From Micromonospora sp. NBC_01740 (GTDB lineage: Bacteria; Actinomycetota; Actinomycetes; Mycobacteriales; Micromonosporaceae), in NCBI RefSeq assembly GCF_035920365.1, contig NZ_CP109150.1:1116001-1180000 (forward strand): DNA of 64,000 bases, written 5' to 3'. The position numbers and the translations under genes were made by a program. Every line of letters begins with the position of its first letter. Position 1 is the first letter of the stretch. The notes below the pieces were generated by a model. The model was not told the DNA's origin, did no database searches, and saw nothing but the letters and a program-made list of their open reading frames with translations. Positions 1 to 9,044 of this stretch are shown here, one piece after another.

Positions 1-3000
1 GGCGGGCGCTGGCAGCAGCTGCTCATGGTGCTGCCCATGCTCGGCGGCACCGTGGCGATGGCGATGATGTTCGGCCGCGGCGGGGGCGCCTACTCGTACG
101 TGGTCGGCGGGATGTTCGGGCTCTCCTCGCTGGCCATGCTGGTGACCTCGTGGGGCAGCGCCTCCGGCACACCGAAGAAGTCGGAGATGATGGCCGCCCG
201 GCGGGACTACCTGCGGCACCTGACCGTGCTGCGGCGCCGGGTCCGGCAGACCGCCGGGCAGCAGCGTGCCGGGCTCTACTACCGGCACCCGGATCCCGGC
301 CGGCTCTGGTCGACCGTCGACAGCCACCGGGTCTGGGAACGCCGCCCCACCGACCCCGACTTCGGGGTGGTCCGGGTCGCCGTCGGCCCGCAGACCCTCG
401 CCACCCCGCTGGTCCCCCCGGTCACCCGCCCGCTGGAGGAGCTGGAACCGATGACCGCCGGCTCGCTGCGCCGGTTCCTGGACGCGTACTCCGTGGTGCC
501 GGACCTGCCGGTGGCGCTCTCCCTGCGCAGCTTCGCCCGCGTCTTCGTACGGGCCGCCGGCCCGGCCGACGACGGCGACGGACCCGCCGCCCAGGCCCTG
601 GCCCGGGCGATGCTCGCCCAGCTCGCGGTCTTCCACGCCCCGGACGAGCTGCTCGTCGCCGTCTGCGCCGGGCCGGAACGGCGGGCCGCCTGGGAGTGGG
701 TCAAGTGGCTGCCGCACGCCCACCACCCCACCCGCACCGACGCGCTCGGCCCGGTCCGGCTGGTCACCAGCGCGGGGGTCGAGCTGGAGGGGCTGCTGGA
801 CGAGGTGCTGGCCAGCCGGTCCCGGTTCAGCCCCGCCGGCCCGGCCACCGACGGCCCGCACGTGGTGGTGGTGCTCGACGGGGGCGACCTGACCGGCGCC
901 ACCGACCTGACCGGCGACGGCGGCATCGACGCGGTCACGATCATCGACCTGGACACCCCGCCGCCGCGCCTGCTGGACCGGTTCGCGCTGCTGCTGGAGC
1001 TGCGCGGGGGTCGGCTGCACTCCCACTCCGCCGACGGGCACGCCGAGGTCGGTACGGCGGACCGGCTGGACCTCGTCGACGCGGAGGCCGTCGCCCGACG
1101 GCTGGCCCCGCTGCGGCTGGCCACGGCGGCACGCGGCCCGGACGCCCCGCCGGGCGCGGAGCTGGGCCTGCCCGAGCTGCTCGGTCTCGGCGACCCGGAG
1201 AGCTTCACCGCCGAGCAGGGGTGGGCGCCCCGGTCCGCCCGGGAGCGGCTGCGGGTGCCGATCGGGGTGGGCACCGACGGCGGCGCCATCGAGCTGGACC
1301 TCAAGGAGTCGGCGCAGGACGGGATGGGGCCGCACGGCCTGCTGATCGGGGCGACCGGCTCCGGCAAGTCCGAGCTGCTGCGCACGCTGGTGCTCGGGCT
1401 GGCCGCCACGCACAGCTCGGAGCAGCTCAACTTCGTACTGATCGACTTCAAGGGCGGCGCGACCTTCGCCTCGTTCGACCGGCTGCCGCACACCGCCGCG
1501 GTGATCACCAACCTGGCCGACGCGCTGCCGCTGGTCGACCGGATGGTCGACGCCATCAACGGCGAGCTGGTCCGCCGCCAGGAGCTGCTGCGCCGGGCCG
1601 GCAACTTCGCGAGCCTGCGCGACTACGAGCGGGCGCGCGCCGCCGGCACCCCGCTCGCCCCGCTGCCGTCGCTGCTGCTGATCTGCGACGAGTTCTCCGA
1701 GCTGCTCTCGGCCAAGCCCGACTTCATCGACCTGTTCGTGCAGATCGGCCGGCTGGGCCGGTCGCTCGGCGTGCACCTGCTGCTGGCGAGCCAGCGGTTG
1801 GAGGAGGGGCGGCTGCGCGGACTCGACACCCACCTGTCGTACCGGATCGGGCTGCGGACCTTCTCGGCGCTGGAGTCCCGCACGGTGCTCGGGGTGCCGG
1901 ACGCGCACGAGCTGCCCCGCTCCCCCGGCCACGGCTACCTGCGCTTCGGCACCGAGCCGCTGGTGCGGTTCAAGGCCGCGTACGTCTCGGGGGCGCTGCG
2001 CCGGCGCGGTGCGGCGCCCGGCGCGGGCGGCACCGGGGCCCCGCGCCTGCTCGCCTTCTCCACCCACCTCGTGCCCAAGCCGGAGCCGGTCGGGCCGCCC
2101 GCCCTGCCCGCGACGGCCGACGAGGGCGGCACGGAGAGCCTGCTGGAGCTGATGGTCGACCGGCTCGCCGGGCAGGGGCCGCCGGCCCACCAGGTCTGGC
2201 TGCCCCCGCTCGGCCGGGCGCCCGCGCTGGACGAGCTGCTCGGGCCGGTCGGCGTGGACCCGGCGCGCGGTCTCACCTTCGGCAACCCGGAGCTGCACGG
2301 CGCGCTCCAGGTGCCGGTCGCGGTCGTCGACAGGCCCTTCGAGCAGCGCCGCGACGCGCTCTGGCTGGCGCTGGACGGCGCCGCCGGCCACGTCGCGGTG
2401 GTCGGCGGCCCGCAGAGCGGCAAGTCGACCGCGCTGCGCACGCTGATCTGCGCCCTGGCGCTCACCCACACCCCGGCCGAGGTACAGGTCTACTGCCTCG
2501 ACTTCGGCGGCGGCGGGCTGGCCGCGCTGCGCGACCTGCCGCACGTCGGCGGGGTCACCGGCCGCGCCGACCCGACGGCCGTCCGGCGTACGGTCGGCGA
2601 GATCGCGACCCTGCTGGTCGACCGGGAACAGCGCTTCGCCGAGCTGGGCGTGGAGTCGATGGCCGCCTGGCGGCAGCGCCGGGCCGCGCTCGCGGGCACC
2701 GGCCAGCCCGGGGCCGACCCGTTCGGCGACGTGTTCCTGGTGGTGGACGGTTGGGCCACGCTGCGCGGCGAGTACGACGACCTGGAGCCCCTCATCACCG
2801 ACCTGGCCACCCGGGGGCTGTCGTACGGGGTGCACGTGGTGGCGACGGCGGTGCGTTGGCTGGACTTCCGGCCGGCGATCCGGGACCTCTTCGGTTCCCG
2901 GCTGGAGCTGCGCCTCGGCGACCCGGCCGACTCGCTGGTGGCCCGCCGGGCGGCGGCGAACGTGCCGGAGAAGACCCCCGGCCGGGGCGTCACGGCGGAG

Positions 3001-3867
3001 AGCCTGCACTTCCTCACCGCGCTGCCGCAGCTCGCCGCCTCCGGCGGGGACACCACGGATCTGGTCAAGCAGTCCGCCGGGGGCTGGGCCGGCCCGGTCG
3101 CGCCCCCGGTGCGGCTGCTCCCGCCGGTGCTCCCGTACGCCGAGCTGGACCTGGCCGCGGCCACCGGACTGCGCATCCCGGTGGGGATCGCCGAGGCGGA
3201 CCTGCGCCCGGTGGTGCTGGACTTCGGCACCGAGCCGCACTTCGTGGTCTTCGGCGACGCCGAGTGCGGCAAGTCGTCGTTCCTGCGCGCGCTGGCCACC
3301 TCGATCATGACCCGGTTCACCCCGGAGCAGGCCCGGGTCATCCTGGTCGACTACCGCCGCAGCCTGGTGGACCTGACCGAATCGGCGTCGCCGCACCTGA
3401 TCGGCTACGGCTCCGCCGCGGCGCACACCACCGACCTGGTCGAGTCCGCCGCCGGCTACATGGCGGGGCGGGTGCCCGGGCCCGACGTCACGCCCGCGCA
3501 GCTGCGGCAGCGGTCGTGGTGGTCCGGGCCGGAACTGTTCGTGCTGGTCGACGACTACGACCTGGTCGCCGGCGGGCCGTCCAACCCGCTGCGCGCCCTG
3601 GAGGAGCACCTGCCGCACGCCCGGGACGTCGGGCTGCACCTGGTGCTCGCCCGCCGCTCGGGCGGCGCCGGACGGGCCCAGTACGAGCCGCTCGTGCAGC
3701 GCCTGCGGGAGCTCTCCACCTCGGGGCTGGTGATGGCGGGCAGCCCGGAGGAGGGGGCGCTGGTCGGCCCGGTCCGGCCCGGTCCGCTGCCCCCGGGGCG
3801 CGGCCGGCTGGTCACCAGGCGCGAGGGCGTACGCCTCGTCCAGTTGGCCCATCTGCCGCCGCCGTGA
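1..3867 (+). CDS. eccC: Type VII secretion ATPase EccC (5'-truncated by window edge)
   Basis: FtsK/SpoIIIE-type motor ATPase of a type VII (ESX) secretion system, which sits on the cytoplasmic side of the membrane and recruits WXG100-family substrates. The frame is open from base 1, so the real start is upstream; 1288 residues are visible. Hydrophobic segments lie at the very N-terminus (about residues 9-50). Three P-loop domains follow: GATGSGKS near residue 450, GGPQSGKS near 802 and a more divergent GDAECGKS near 1085. Walker-B-like LLLICDEFSELL belongs to the first domain. This is the fused EccCa/EccCb layout, where the first ATPase is usually the active one. The mycosin gene follows 86 bp downstream, as in many esx loci. 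Confidence 0.93.
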   Translation, partial: GGRWQQLLMVLPMLGGTVAMAMMFGRGGGAYSYVVGGMFGLSSLAMLVTSWGSASGTPKKSEMMAARRDYLRHLTVLRRRVRQTAGQQRAGLYYRHPDPGRLWSTVDSHRVWERRPTDPDFGVVRVAVGPQTLATPLVPPVTRPLEELEPMTAGSLRRFLDAYSVVPDLPVALSLRSFARVFVRAAGPADDGDGPAAQALARAMLAQLAVFHAPDELLVAVCAGPERRAAWEWVKWLPHAHHPTRTDALGPVRLVTSAGVELEGLLDEVLASRSRFSPAGPATDGPHVVVVLDGGDLTGATDLTGDGGIDAVTIIDLDTPPPRLLDRFALLLELRGGRLHSHSADGHAEVGTADRLDLVDAEAVARRLAPLRLATAARGPDAPPGAELGLPELLGLGDPESFTAEQGWAPRSARERLRVPIGVGTDGGAIELDLKESAQDGMGPHGLLIGATGSGKSELLRTLVLGLAATHSSEQLNFVLIDFKGGATFASFDRLPHTAAVITNLADALPLVDRMVDAINGELVRRQELLRRAGNFASLRDYERARAAGTPLAPLPSLLLICDEFSELLSAKPDFIDLFVQIGRLGRSLGVHLLLASQRLEEGRLRGLDTHLSYRIGLRTFSALESRTVLGVPDAHELPRSPGHGYLRFGTEPLVRFKAAYVSGALRRRGAAPGAGGTGAPRLLAFSTHLVPKPEPVGPPALPATADEGGTESLLELMVDRLAGQGPPAHQVWLPPLGRAPALDELLGPVGVDPARGLTFGNPELHGALQVPVAVVDRPFEQRRDALWLALDGAAGHVAVVGGPQSGKSTALRTLICALALTHTPAEVQVYCLDFGGGGLAALRDLPHVGGVTGRADPTAVRRTVGEIATLLVDREQRFAELGVESMAAWRQRRAALAGTGQPGADPFGDVFLVVDGWATLRGEYDDLEPLITDLATRGLSYGVHVVATAVRWLDFRPAIRDLFGSRLELRLGDPADSLVARRAAANVPEKTPGRGVTAESLHFLTALPQLAASGGDTTDLVKQSAGGWAGPVAPPVRLLPPVLPYAELDLAAATGLRIPVGIAEADLRPVVLDFGTEPHFVVFGDAECGKSSFLRALATSIMTRFTPEQARVILVDYRRSLVDLTESASPHLIGYGSAAAHTTDLVESAAGYMAGRVPGPDVTPAQLRQRSWWSGPELFVLVDDYDLVAGGPSNPLRALEEHLPHARDVGLHLVLARRSGGAGRAQYEPLVQRLRELSTSGLVMAGSPEEGALVGPVRPGPLPPGRGRLVTRREGVRLVQLAHLPPP

Positions 3868-3953
3868 CCGGTGTCCCGGGAACGCCCCGCAAGGCGGCGA
3901 GGAACCGGTAATCTCCGATCGTCATGTTTGCGTCGTGATGAATCCCTGAGGAT

Positions 3954-5348
3954 GTGACGACCGTGCGGCACAGCTGTCCGCCAGCGGCTCGGCGGATCGC
4001 CGGACGTACGTTGCTCGGTCTGGCGGCCGCCGTCGTGTCGGTCGCGGGTCCGGTCACGGCGGCCGACGCCGCCTCTCCGCAGCCCGCCGCCCGGCCGGTC
4101 CTCGACCCGCCGGCCGTCGTCGTCCCGGTGGCGCTCGCGGCGCCCGACAGCAAGAACCGCCCCGACCAGGTCCGCGACGAGCAGTGGCAGCTCGACGTGT
4201 TGCAGGCGAAGACCGCGTGGCGCAGCTCGACCGGGCGGGGGGTCACCGTCGCGGTGATCGACTCCGGCGTGGACGCCGCCCATCCCGACCTGGCCGGCCA
4301 GGTGCTGCCCGGCCTCGACCTGGTCGCGCCCCGGGGTGCCGCCGGCGACCCCGATCCGGTCGGCCACGGCACCACCGTGGCCGGGCTGATCGCCGGCCGC
4401 AACGACGACGCGCGGGGGGCCGTCGGCCTGGCGCCGGACGCCCGGATCCTCCCGGTGCGCGTCCTCGACGCCGAGAACCGCTACGACGACGCCCTGATCG
4501 TCGCGAAGGGCGTGCGCTGGGCCGTCGACAACGGCGCCCGCGTGATCAACCTGTCCCTCGGCGGCAGCGGCGACAGCCCCGCCCTGGCGGCGGCGCTCGA
4601 CTACGCCTTCGCCCGGGACGTCGTCGTGGTCGCCTGCACCGGCAACCTGGGCAACTCGTCCAACGCGAAGGTCTGGTACCCGGCCCGCGAGCCGGGCGTC
4701 ATCGCGGTCGCCGGGTCGGAGCGCGACAGCGACAACCTCTGGTCGGGTTCGATCACCGGGCGGGCCACCGTGCTCACCGCCCCCGCGACCGGCCTGGTCG
4801 GGGCCCGGCCGGGCGGCTACTGGCGGGTGCAGGGCACCAGCTTCGCGGCGCCGCTGGTCGCCGCCACCGCCGCGCTGGTGCGGGCCCGCTACCCGGAGAT
4901 GTCCGCCGGCGACGTCGTCAACCGGCTGCTCGCCACCGCCCGCGACATCGGCCCCACCGGCCGGGACGACCGTTTCGGGTACGGCATGGTGAACCCGGTC
5001 GCCGCGCTGGACGCCGAGGTGAGCCCCGTGGGCCGCAACCCACTGGACGACGAGTCCTCGCCGGGCGTGGTCGGTTTCGGCCCGGCCCCGGGGGCGACGC
5101 AGCCCGACGTCGCGGGGGTCGGCGGCGACCCGCGCGGCTTCACGGTGCCGCGCCAGCAGTCCCGGTGGGCGGCGCAGCCGGCGGGCGCGCAGGAGGAGAC
5201 CACTCCGGAGCAGCTGTGGACCGGGGCCGCGTTCTTCGTCGCCCTGCTGACCGGGGCCGCGTTGATGGTGCGCCGGTTCCGCCAGTGGACCCCGCTGGCC
5301 TCGCCCCGGCGCAGCACCGGGACGTGGCGTCGCCCGCCGGCGCCCTGA
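3954..5348 (+). CDS. mycP: Type VII secretion-associated serine protease mycosin
   Basis: Subtilisin-family protease anchored outside the membrane, associated with ESX secretion (processing of substrates and stabilising the secretion complex in mycobacteria). It has an N-terminal signal peptide, then the catalytic triad: Asp about 103 in VIDSGVD, His about 138 in GHGTTVAG, Ser about 296 in GTSFAAP. A C-terminal transmembrane helix (LWTGAAFFVALLTGAALMV) is followed by basic residues. Length 464 aa fits mycosins. The GTG at 3954 was taken; the GTG at 3963 is equally plausible, since a GAGG lies 10 nt before it. It follows eccC directly. Confidence 0.92.
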   Translation: MTTVRHSCPPAARRIAGRTLLGLAAAVVSVAGPVTAADAASPQPAARPVLDPPAVVVPVALAAPDSKNRPDQVRDEQWQLDVLQAKTAWRSSTGRGVTVAVIDSGVDAAHPDLAGQVLPGLDLVAPRGAAGDPDPVGHGTTVAGLIAGRNDDARGAVGLAPDARILPVRVLDAENRYDDALIVAKGVRWAVDNGARVINLSLGGSGDSPALAAALDYAFARDVVVVACTGNLGNSSNAKVWYPAREPGVIAVAGSERDSDNLWSGSITGRATVLTAPATGLVGARPGGYWRVQGTSFAAPLVAATAALVRARYPEMSAGDVVNRLLATARDIGPTGRDDRFGYGMVNPVAALDAEVSPVGRNPLDDESSPGVVGFGPAPGATQPDVAGVGGDPRGFTVPRQQSRWAAQPAGAQEETTPEQLWTGAAFFVALLTGAALMVRRFRQWTPLASPRRSTGTWRRPPAP

Positions 5349-5472
5349 CCGGCCGGCCCGGTCGTCGTCGCCCTCGCGGGAGGAACCGCCGGCGCCCCGA
5401 CCGGGCAACCGGCCCCGGGTGGACGCCCCGGATCGGGTCTGACCGGGCCGCGTCCCGGGTAGGTGCACGGTC

Positions 5473-6246
5473 ATGAGCCCGTCCGGCCCGCGTACGCTCA
5501 CCGCCCCGCCGCGCTCCTCGTGGCGGGGCCGCCGCCTGCACCCGGACCACGCCCGGGGTCTGCGGCTGACCCTCGCCGCGGCGGCCGCGTTCCTGGTGGC
5601 GGTGCCGTTCACGCTGCTGGCCGTCCTGGTCCTGGGGGACTGGTCCCCGCTGCGCCGGCTGGACACGGCGGTCACCGACACGCTGGTCGGCTACGCCGCC
5701 GACCACCCGGCGTGGGTACGCCTGATGACCCTCTGGACCGACGTGTTCGCCCCGATGCCGCTGCGCGTCGGCGCCCTGGTCCTGGTCCTCTGGCTGGTCC
5801 GCCGGGGTGCCCGGCAGCTGGCGGTCTGGGTGGCCGTCACCATGACGGTCGGCGGCCTGCTCAGCCCGCTGCTCAAGCTGCTCGTCGGCCGGCCCCGGCC
5901 GGACCTGCCGGACCCGGTGGCCGAGGCGCCCGGCCTGGCCTTCCCGTCCGGGCACGCGCTCAACGCCGCCCTCGCGGCCGGGGTGCTGCTGGTGGTGTTC
6001 CTCCCGTACGCCCGGCCGGCCGGGCGCCGGGTGGTGTGGACGGCCGCCCTGCTGCTCGCCCTGGTGACCGGGTTCAGCCGGGTGGCCCTCGGCGTGCACT
6101 GGACCAGCGACGTGCTGGCCGGCTGGCTGCTCGGCGCGGCCGTGGTGGCCGCGACCGCCGCCGCCCTCACCGTCTGGCGGGCCGACCCGCCGGGCCGCCC
6201 GGCGCCGCCCACGGGTCACGGGCCGGCGGCGGGTACGGGGAGCTGA
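5473..6246 (+). CDS. PAP2-family membrane phosphatase
   Basis: Integral-membrane phosphatidic-acid-phosphatase type 2 family protein, 257 aa. The three PAP2 signature motifs are visible: KLLVGRPRPD near residue 135, PSGH near 158, and SRVALGVHWTSD near 199, whose His and Asp form the phosphatase site in the family. Five to six hydrophobic segments surround them, so the active site should face outside. Substrates in this family include lipid phosphates such as undecaprenyl diphosphate or phosphatidylglycerol phosphate; the sequence does not decide between them. It lies 125 bp after the mycosin gene and converges on marP with only 4 bp between the stop codons. Confidence 0.85.
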   Translation: MSPSGPRTLTAPPRSSWRGRRLHPDHARGLRLTLAAAAAFLVAVPFTLLAVLVLGDWSPLRRLDTAVTDTLVGYAADHPAWVRLMTLWTDVFAPMPLRVGALVLVLWLVRRGARQLAVWVAVTMTVGGLLSPLLKLLVGRPRPDLPDPVAEAPGLAFPSGHALNAALAAGVLLVVFLPYARPAGRRVVWTAALLLALVTGFSRVALGVHWTSDVLAGWLLGAAVVAATAAALTVWRADPPGRPAPPTGHGPAAGTGS

Positions 6247-6250
6247 CCGG

Positions 6251-7429
6251 TCAGGTGCACTCGCCGGTGCCGACGGCGCGGGTGCGCTCGGCGCCGGCGA
6301 GGGCCACCGGGCGGGCCTCGGCCGCGGTCACCGCGAAGCCGGTGTTCGGATCGTCGGCCACCGCCGCGAAGATCACCCCGAGCACCAGCCCGTTCGACGA
6401 GACCAGCGGGCCCCCGGAGTTGCCGCTCTGCACGAGCGCCCGGATCGTGTAGACCTCCCGGGTCACGTTGCCGCCGGAATAGATGTCGGGCCCGGTGATC
6501 CGGTTGACGTCCCGGATCCGCGCGGACTGGGCGTTGTACGGCCCGTCGAGCGGGAAGCCCAGCACGATCGCGTCCGCGCCGCTGCCCGCGTTGCCGGCGG
6601 CGAACCGCATCGACGGGCCGGGCAGCCCCGGCACGTGCAGGACGGCCAGGTCCCGGTCGGGGTCGTAGACGACCACCTTGCTGTCGTACCGCTCGCCGTT
6701 CAGCTCGACGACGGTGGACCGGGTCCCGGCGACGACGTGCGCGTTGGTCATCACCCGGTCGTCGGCGTAGACGAAGCCGGAGCCCTCGATCCGGCGCGAG
6801 CAGCTCGGGGCGGAGCCGAGCACCTTGACCACCGAACGCTGGCTGTTGACCACCACCTGCGAGCCGGCGAGCGCCGGATCCGGCGGGGACACCTGACGGG
6901 CGCGGGTGGGCGCGAGGTCGCCGAAGACGTCGGGGAAGCCGTTGGTGTCGACGGTGTCCCGCAGCGCCGTGGAGAGCTGCTGCGCCTGGTCGGGCAGGAC
7001 CCGGTCGACCACCGTGAGCAGCGCACTGTTGCGCACCGACGAGGCCAGCCAGGGCAGCGACGACGAGCCGAGCGGCACCGCGACGAGCCAGGCGACCAGC
7101 AGCACGGCGAAGAGCGAGACGAACGCCCCGCCGACGTCGTCGACCCGCTTGGCCACGTCATTGGTGATCGTCTTGCGCAGGTGCGAACCGAGCCAGCCGG
7201 CGAGCGCCTGGCCGACCACCGCCAGCCCGAAGATCGCCACCAGGGAGATCAGCACCCGGGTGCCGCTGTCGACGAACTGCTGTGCCAGCAGCGGCCCCAG
7301 TTGGAGGCCCACCAACGCGCCCAGGAAGAAGCCGGAGAACGACAGCACCCCGATGACGAAGCCCTGGCGGTATCCGCTGATCGCGAACACGAGCATGAGC
7401 AGCAGCAGTACGAGATCCACGGCGGACAC
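6251..7429 (-). CDS. marP: Membrane-anchored periplasmic serine protease, MarP family
   Basis: CvpA-type N-terminal domain with four transmembrane helices (residues 1-120) followed by a trypsin-like protease domain. The triad is visible: His231 in MTNAHVV, Asp260 in DPDRDLAVL and Ser338 in GNSGGPL. In M. tuberculosis the orthologue MarP (Rv3671c) is needed for acid resistance and acts on a peptidoglycan hydrolase. Length 392 aa matches that family. The GTG start at 7429 is supported by a TACGCT box exactly 6 nt upstream, which suggests a leaderless transcript. The next genes (NUDIX, thioredoxin-like, nth) keep the mycobacterial order. Confidence 0.92.
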   Translation of the reverse strand: MSAVDLVLLLLMLVFAISGYRQGFVIGVLSFSGFFLGALVGLQLGPLLAQQFVDSGTRVLISLVAIFGLAVVGQALAGWLGSHLRKTITNDVAKRVDDVGGAFVSLFAVLLVAWLVAVPLGSSSLPWLASSVRNSALLTVVDRVLPDQAQQLSTALRDTVDTNGFPDVFGDLAPTRARQVSPPDPALAGSQVVVNSQRSVVKVLGSAPSCSRRIEGSGFVYADDRVMTNAHVVAGTRSTVVELNGERYDSKVVVYDPDRDLAVLHVPGLPGPSMRFAAGNAGSGADAIVLGFPLDGPYNAQSARIRDVNRITGPDIYSGGNVTREVYTIRALVQSGNSGGPLVSSNGLVLGVIFAAVADDPNTGFAVTAAEARPVALAGAERTRAVGTGECT

Positions 7430-7435
7430 GCGTCA

Positions 7436-7441
7436 AGCGTA
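7436..7441 (-). promoter_or_regulatory. Predicted -10 box of marP (leaderless)
   Basis: TACGCT on the minus strand, 6 nt before the GTG of marP. No clear -35 hexamer is seen. The spacing is what a leaderless transcript would need. Confidence 0.45.
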
Positions 7442-7492
7442 CGGGCACCGGGCTCGCGAGATGACCATCGCTTGCGGAAGGTGACCGTCCGG

Positions 7493-8185
7493 TCAGCGCA
7501 CCGGGGTCTCGTCGACCGCGTCGGTGCCGGCCGAGGGCGCCGGGGTGGCCCCGGTCGGCGGCAGGTCCACGACCCGGTCGCGGGGCCACGGCCGGGCCCA
7601 GCCGCCCATGTCGAGCAGGGCGGCCAGCACCCCGGCGGTGAAGCCCCAGACCAGCATCCCGCGCGCCGAGAAGGCCGGGCCGATCCAGCCGCTCGGGTGG
7701 CGGACCCGCATCCGGTTCGCCGGGTCGACCAGCTCGGCGACCGGCAGCCGGGCCACGTGCGCCACCTCGGCCGGCTCCCGGGGATGCACCGGGTGCGGCG
7801 CGTGCCACCAGGCGAGCACCGGGGTGACCACGAAGTCGCTGACCGGGATCCAGAGCTTCGGCAGCTCCGCCAGGACGGTGACGCTGGTCGGGTCGAGGCC
7901 GACCTCCTCGTTCGCCTCGCGCAGCGCGGTCGCCCGGGCGTCGGCGTCCTCCGGGTCGGCCGCGCCGCCGGGGAAGGCGGGCTGCCCCGCGTGGTTGCGC
8001 AGGGTGGCCGCCCGCTGGAGGATCAGCACGTCCGGGCCGGCGCCGGGCTCCTCGCCGAGCAGCACCAGCACCGCGCTCTCCCGCCCCCCGCTCTCCGGGG
8101 TGACCAGCCGGGTGAAGTCCTCGCTGCGCGCACTACCGAGCCGGGTCAGCAGCGGGTCGAACCAGCCCGGCGGACGCCGGTTCAC
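7493..8185 (-). CDS. NUDIX hydrolase, CoA pyrophosphatase type
   Basis: 230 aa NUDIX protein. The sequence around residues 55-100 carries both the CoA-pyrophosphatase signature (LRNHAGQPAFPGGAADPED) and a NUDIX box ending in REANEEVGL, whose glutamates bind the catalytic metal. The family hydrolyses CoA and related nucleotide diphosphates; that substrate is a family inference. The GTG start (MNRRPPGWFDPLL) was chosen because the conserved N-terminus begins there. It lies 63 bp upstream of marP on the same strand and corresponds in order to Rv3672c. Confidence 0.87.
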   Translation of the reverse strand: MNRRPPGWFDPLLTRLGSARSEDFTRLVTPESGGRESAVLVLLGEEPGAGPDVLILQRAATLRNHAGQPAFPGGAADPEDADARATALREANEEVGLDPTSVTVLAELPKLWIPVSDFVVTPVLAWWHAPHPVHPREPAEVAHVARLPVAELVDPANRMRVRHPSGWIGPAFSARGMLVWGFTAGVLAALLDMGGWARPWPRDRVVDLPPTGATPAPSAGTDAVDETPVR

Positions 8186-8255
8186 GCCGACACTCCCGCG
8201 TCCTGCCGGTGGCCCGTGCCCGCACCCCCGCGCCCCGTCGCGCGTGTCGGACGGC

Positions 8256-8879
8256 TCACGCCGGCACCGTCACGCCGAGGTGCTGGCGGACCAGGTCCGC
8301 CAGCCGGGCGTCGTCGAGGGCGCCGCTGGAGTCCACGTGCCGGATGCGGCCCTGCCCGTCGACGAAGACGGTCAGGGGGATGGCCTTGCGGTTCAGCTCC
8401 CGCTTCAGGCGCTCACCCTGGTCGACCAGGACCGGGAAGCGGACGCCGAAGTCCTCGCCGATGGCCTGGGCCGCCTCGCGGCCGTCCTGGTTGTTGACCC
8501 CGACCACCTGGAGCTGGCCGGCGGCCCGCTGGCTGAGCCGCTGGAAGGCGGGCAGTTCCTTGCGGCAGGGCGGGCACCAGGACGCCCAGACGTTGATCAC
8601 CGCCGGGCCGCGCAGGGCGCGCAGGGCGACCGGGGCGCCGCCGGTGAAGCAGTTCAGGGTCAGCTCGGGCAACGCCTGGCCCCCGCCCCCGGCCGGGGCG
8701 GCGGGTGCGGCGGACGCGGGCGGCGTACCGAGGGCGGAGCAGTCCTGGAAGGGCGACGGCCGGCTCGCGGCGGCCTTCTGCCGGTCGGTGGGGCCCGGGT
8801 CCTTCTCCTCGGTGCCGGCGGTGCACCCCGCGACGGCCAGCAGCACGGGTACGAGCAGGGCGACGAGCCGGCGCTTCAC
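8256..8879 (-). CDS. TlpA/ResA-like thioredoxin-fold lipoprotein
   Basis: Extracytoplasmic thiol-disulfide oxidoreductase of the TlpA/ResA type, 207 aa. It begins VKRRLVALLVPV and has a lipobox-like LLAVAGC, so it is probably a membrane-anchored lipoprotein. The redox motif is WASWCPPCRKELP. An in-frame ATG at 8927 would extend it, but the extra 16 residues are encoded entirely by an intergenic repeat (see the repeat at 8884-9044), so the GTG at 8879 is preferred. In order it matches Rv3673c, between the NUDIX gene and nth. Likely role: reduction of exported protein thiols or cytochrome maturation. Confidence 0.85.
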   Translation of the reverse strand: MKRRLVALLVPVLLAVAGCTAGTEEKDPGPTDRQKAAASRPSPFQDCSALGTPPASAAPAAPAGGGGQALPELTLNCFTGGAPVALRALRGPAVINVWASWCPPCRKELPAFQRLSQRAAGQLQVVGVNNQDGREAAQAIGEDFGVRFPVLVDQGERLKRELNRKAIPLTVFVDGQGRIRHVDSSGALDDARLADLVRQHLGVTVPA

Positions 8880-8883
8880 CGGT

Positions 8884-9044
8884 CGCGACTGCGGGGCTCG
8901 CAACACCGGCTCACTCCTCGCGCTCATCGGTTCACCGTGGTTCGCGACTGCGGGGCTCGCAAGACCGGCTCACTCCTCGCGCTCACGGCGATACCTCGGT
9001 TCGCGACTGCGGGGCTCGCAACACCGGCTCACTCCTCGCGCTCA
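8884..9044. repeat. Three tandem copies of a 43-bp repeat, period 59 bp
   Basis: The core (plus strand CGCGACTGCGGGGCTCGCAA, then ACCGGCTCACTCCTCGCGCTCA with one variable base between them) occurs at about 8884, 8943 and 9002, spaced exactly 59 bp apart. The right-most copy contains the TGA stop codon of nth; the left-most overlaps the alternative N-terminus of the thioredoxin-like gene. It fills the whole nth-tlpA gap. Confidence 0.9.

Noticed and set aside
8884..9044. Possible CRISPR array
   Set aside because: Only three repeats, 16-bp spacers, one copy overlaps a stop codon and no cas genes are nearby.
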